From CAVQFO01 sp963711725 (lineage in GTDB: Bacteria; Pseudomonadota; Gammaproteobacteria; Nitrococcales; Aquisalimonadaceae): 64,000 nt of DNA. The position numbers and the translations under genes are program-made. Below are positions 61,745 to 64,000 of the stretch, piece by piece. Below the pieces are notes generated by a model. It saw only the letters and a list, made by a program, of their open reading frames with translations, was not told where the DNA came from and searched no databases. Location of the stretch: the NCBI GenBank assembly GCA_963711725.1, contig CAVQFO010000030.1, positions 1 through 64,000 of the forward strand, read 5' to 3'. Numbering within the stretch: the stretch's first letter is position 1; every line of letters begins with the position of its first letter.

Positions 61745-62541
61745 ATGTCATTCCCCTGAGTGCCGTAGACCTGGGGCTGGCCGCCGCCGGGGTGCTTGCG
61801 CTGGCGCTGATCGCCCACCTCAGCCGTCTCGGCGTGACACGGCCGCTGCTCGTGGCCGCCCTTCGCACCGCCGTTCAGCTCAGTCTGGTGGGTGTTGTTC
61901 TGGAAACCCTGTTCTCTTTTGCGCAGTGGTACTGGGTCGCACTGATGGCCCTGGTGATGCTGCTGTTGGCGGGGCGCGAGGTGATGGCGCGGCAGACGCG
62001 GCGCTTCAAAGGGGCGTGGGCCTTCGTTCTGGGCACGTCTTCCATGTTCGTCTCGTCATTCTCCGTAACGGTTCTGGCCCTGACGCTTTTGGTGCAAGCC
62101 CGCCCCTGGTACGAACCGCAGTACGCCATTCCCCTGCTCGGCATGTTGCTGGGAAACACCATGAACGGCATCGCCCTGTCGCTGGATCGCCTGACCGAAA
62201 CCGCCTACCGGGAGCGCGGCGCCATCGAGGCCCGCCTGATGCTGGGCTACCGCTGGCAGGACGCCGTCGAGGACATACGCCGCCAGAGCATGCGCACCGG
62301 CATGATCCCCATGATCAACGCCATGGCCGCCGCCGGCGTGGTCAGCCTGCCGGGCATGATGACCGGCCAGATCCTCGCCGGCAGCCCGCCCGGCGAGGCG
62401 GTGAAATACCAGATCCTGATCATGTTCCTGATCACCGTGGGCGCCGGTTTCGGCACCTTTGTCGCTGTGACGCTGGGCGCGCGGCGCCTTTTCGATGAGC
62501 GGGAGCGACTGAGGCTGGATCGCCTGCGGGAAGGCCGGTGA
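61741..62541 (+). CDS. fetB: ABC transporter permease FetB (YbbM family)
   Basis: A 266-residue inner-membrane protein with about seven spans. Family motifs: 'LLVAALRTAVQLSLVG' (about 40-55), 'RPWYEPQYAIPLLGMLLGNTMNGIALSLDRL' region (about 120-150), 'EARLMLGYRWQDAVEDIRRQSMRTGMIPMINAM' region and 'SLPGMMTGQILAGSPPGEAVKYQI'. These are strongly typical of the UPF0014/FetB family. The start at 61741 overlaps the ATPase stop. Confidence 0.92.
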   Translation: MNVIPLSAVDLGLAAAGVLALALIAHLSRLGVTRPLLVAALRTAVQLSLVGVVLETLFSFAQWYWVALMALVMLLLAGREVMARQTRRFKGAWAFVLGTSSMFVSSFSVTVLALTLLVQARPWYEPQYAIPLLGMLLGNTMNGIALSLDRLTETAYRERGAIEARLMLGYRWQDAVEDIRRQSMRTGMIPMINAMAAAGVVSLPGMMTGQILAGSPPGEAVKYQILIMFLITVGAGFGTFVAVTLGARRLFDERERLRLDRLREGR

Positions 62542-62587
62542 ACAGATTATTTTGGGAGCGGTCGTGCCGCCCGCGAATGCTAATTAC

Positions 62588-62718
62588 GCATCAGGACACG
62601 AAGAGCACGAAGCAGACACGAAGGATATGAAGTTCCGCAGGTAAAAGCCTTCGCTTTCCCTCAAGCCGGTCCAGCCTTCGTGGTCCTTCGTTTAACCTTC
62701 GTGTTCTTCGTGACCCGG
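62588..62718. repeat. ACGAAGAGCACGAAG-type inverted repeat (family C-related)
   Basis: Left arm CAGGACACGAAGAGCACGAA onward (62591-62623) and right arm CCTTCGTGGTCCTTCGTTTA...TTCGTGTTCTTCGTG (62675-62712) pair with internal slippage because both are made of ACGAAG/CTTCGT units. Short related pieces lie at 8961-8980, 17657-17680 and 20629-20643. Confidence 0.75.
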
Positions 62719-62752
62719 AACGCTAAACCATTCGCGGTTGGCACGACCCCGC

Positions 62753-63625
62753 CTACACTTCCCCCGCCTGCTCCCGCATCAGCTCCTTGCAGAACTCCGG
62801 TACCGCCAGCGCGCCGCGGTGGATGTCCGCGTTGTAGTACTGCGTGGCGAAAGGCTTGCGGCTGGCATCGAATTCCCGGAATTGCCGCAGATCGCCCCGC
62901 TTGCCGGCCATGGTGGCGGACCACCAGCCGGAGGGGTAGCTGCAGACGGGAAATTGCAGGGTGGCGATGCGGCTGAAGCCGCCGCCGTGCATGGCGGCGT
63001 AGAGGTCCTTGAGGATGCTGTTGACGTGCAGGATGGGTGATTCGCTCTGTTGAATCAGCAGGCCGTTCTCGCTCAGGGCCTTGTAGACGTCGCGGAAGAA
63101 GGCTTCGCCGAACAGGCCCTCGGCCGGGCCCACGGGGTCGGTGCTGTCCACGATGACCACGTCCACGGAGCCGGGAGCGGCCTCCCGGATGTACTTCAGG
63201 CCGTCGTCGAACAGCAGCTCGGCGCGCGGGTCGCCATTGGATTCGCACAGCTCGGGGAAAAATTTCTCCGAGGCCCGGGTTACCGCCTCGTCGATGTCCA
63301 CCTGGGTGACCCGCTCCACGCCCGGGTGTTTGAGCACCTCGCGCAGCAGGCCGCAGTCGCCGCCACCGATGATCACCACCCGCCGTGGATTGGGATGGGT
63401 GAAGAGAATGGGGTGGGCCATCATCTCGTGGTAGGTGAAGTTGTCGCGGCTGGTGAGCATCACGCAGCCGTCCAGGGTCATCAGCCGGCCCCAGTCCTCG
63501 GTGTCGTAGACCTCCAGGAACTGAAAGGGGGTGCGCTCCTCATGGAGCTTGCCTTTGATCTTCAGCGAAAACGCGACACCGTCCTGCTCGTAGGGTTCGC
63601 TGAACCAATCCGTGCCGAGGGCCAT
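62753..63625 (-). CDS. speE: Spermidine synthase (polyamine aminopropyltransferase)
   Basis: A 290-residue enzyme that transfers an aminopropyl group from decarboxylated S-adenosylmethionine to putrescine. Motifs: 'FQFLEVYDTEDWGRLMTLDG' (about 34-53), the cofactor loop 'GGGDCGLLREVLKH', acidic 'DIDEAV', and catalytic 'VDSTDPVGPAEGLF'. Length fits bacterial SpeE (about 288). AGGAGATAG precedes the ATG. It is divergent from speA, which starts the putrescine pathway, so the pair may share control. Confidence 0.96.
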   Translation of the reverse strand: MALGTDWFSEPYEQDGVAFSLKIKGKLHEERTPFQFLEVYDTEDWGRLMTLDGCVMLTSRDNFTYHEMMAHPILFTHPNPRRVVIIGGGDCGLLREVLKHPGVERVTQVDIDEAVTRASEKFFPELCESNGDPRAELLFDDGLKYIREAAPGSVDVVIVDSTDPVGPAEGLFGEAFFRDVYKALSENGLLIQQSESPILHVNSILKDLYAAMHGGGFSRIATLQFPVCSYPSGWWSATMAGKRGDLRQFREFDASRKPFATQYYNADIHRGALAVPEFCKELMREQAGEV

Positions 63626-63798
63626 TTCTATCTCCTGTGTATGGAACGGCGCCCGCGCATCCTGCAGAGGGCGGGCGGCTGGTATGGGGTCTGAGTTGCC
63701 CGAGATGGTGACGAACCCGGCCGCTTTCAGGGCCTGCGCGGTTCGCCGGGGTGCGGGCGAATGATAGTATTGTCGCCTTTATCGGCCCGGACATAAAC

Positions 63799-64000
63799 AT
63801 GAGCGACTGGGACATTGCCAAGGCTCGCGAGCTGTACAACACGGCGCGGTGGAGCGGCGGTTACTTCGATATAGACGAGCACGGCCACGTGGTCGCCCGG
63901 CCTACACGCGATCCCGATCATGCGGGCATCGATCTGATGGCGGTGGCCGATGAGGCCGTTGCGGCGGGGCTGTCGCTGCCGGTGCTGGTGCGGTTTGTGG
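63799..64000 (+). CDS. speA: Biosynthetic arginine decarboxylase SpeA (5' end only, cut by the window)
   Basis: The first 67 codons of a protein starting 'MSDWDIAKARELYN', then 'RWSGGYFDIDEHGHVVARP' and 'LPVLVRFV'. This is the N-terminal pattern of biosynthetic arginine decarboxylase (E. coli 'YNIDWWGGGYFDVNE'), which makes agmatine from arginine as the first step to putrescine. The frame is open to the window edge. Its divergent partner speE supports the call. The catalytic domains lie outside the window. Confidence 0.88.
   Translation, partial: MSDWDIAKARELYNTARWSGGYFDIDEHGHVVARPTRDPDHAGIDLMAVADEAVAAGLSLPVLVRFV

Overview
The window looks like the chromosome of a free-living, GC-rich gammaproteobacterium, probably from Chromatiales or a near relative. 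The evidence is the block polA / engB / cytochrome c4 / dsbA / EEP-family protein / GGDEF-EAL protein, which from memory resembles a pseudomonad block. Here it carries System II cytochrome c maturation genes (resB, ccsB) between cytochrome c4 and dsbA. UbiK, ComM, OxyR with both redox cysteines, SpeA/SpeE and short REP-like palindromes between genes also fit. No prophage, intact insertion sequence, integrase or CRISPR array is visible.

Layout. 0-2 kb: a regulator with two winged-helix-like segments (5' end possibly truncated) and a small beta-propeller protein. 2-9 kb: a receiver protein with a degenerate GGDEF domain, a 3-hydroxybutyrate-oligomer hydrolase, oxyR and uvrD. 9-12 kb: MscS channel, HerA-like ATPase, YegP. 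12-15.4 kb: a DctP/Q/M TRAP transporter. 15.5-27.6 kb: DUF2782 and LOG proteins, an outer-membrane barrel, polA, engB, cytochrome c4, resB, ccsB, dsbA and an EEP phosphodiesterase. 27.6-35.4 kb: a GGDEF-EAL protein, tRNA-Arg(CCG), cytochrome c5, a KefB-type exchanger, an M16 peptidase and an SDR. 35.6-40.8 kb: a giant pseudokinase/ATPase/histidine-kinase protein whose kinase end is broken by three frameshifts. 41-61 kb: a nitrogen region with hupE, ureDABCEFG, a TorF-type porin, urtABCDE and glnK-amtB, interrupted at 54.8-58.8 kb by M48 peptidase, DUF898, comM and ubiK. 61-64 kb: fetAB-like exporter, speE and the start of speA.

The nitrogen genes appear to form one regulon. Strong sigma-54 -24/-12 elements lie ahead of hupE, ureD, the porin (and probably urtABCDE) and glnK. 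NtrC-like 6-5-6 dyads lie upstream of three of them and a weaker one lies upstream of ureD. Urea would be imported by UrtABCDE, hydrolysed by nickel urease assembled by UreDEFG, and the ammonium handled by AmtB under GlnK control. HupE may supply nickel.

The main oddity is a cluster of coding lesions confined to about 36-54 kb: three frameshifts in the histidine kinase, an in-frame stop near the start of ureD, three frameshifts and a stop in the porin, one frameshift in urtB and two in urtD. Each can be repaired by a one- or two-base change, so they are either very recent decay or base-calling errors; sequence alone cannot decide. Intergenic DNA also carries four families of palindromic repeats, three of which sit inside the urease operon.
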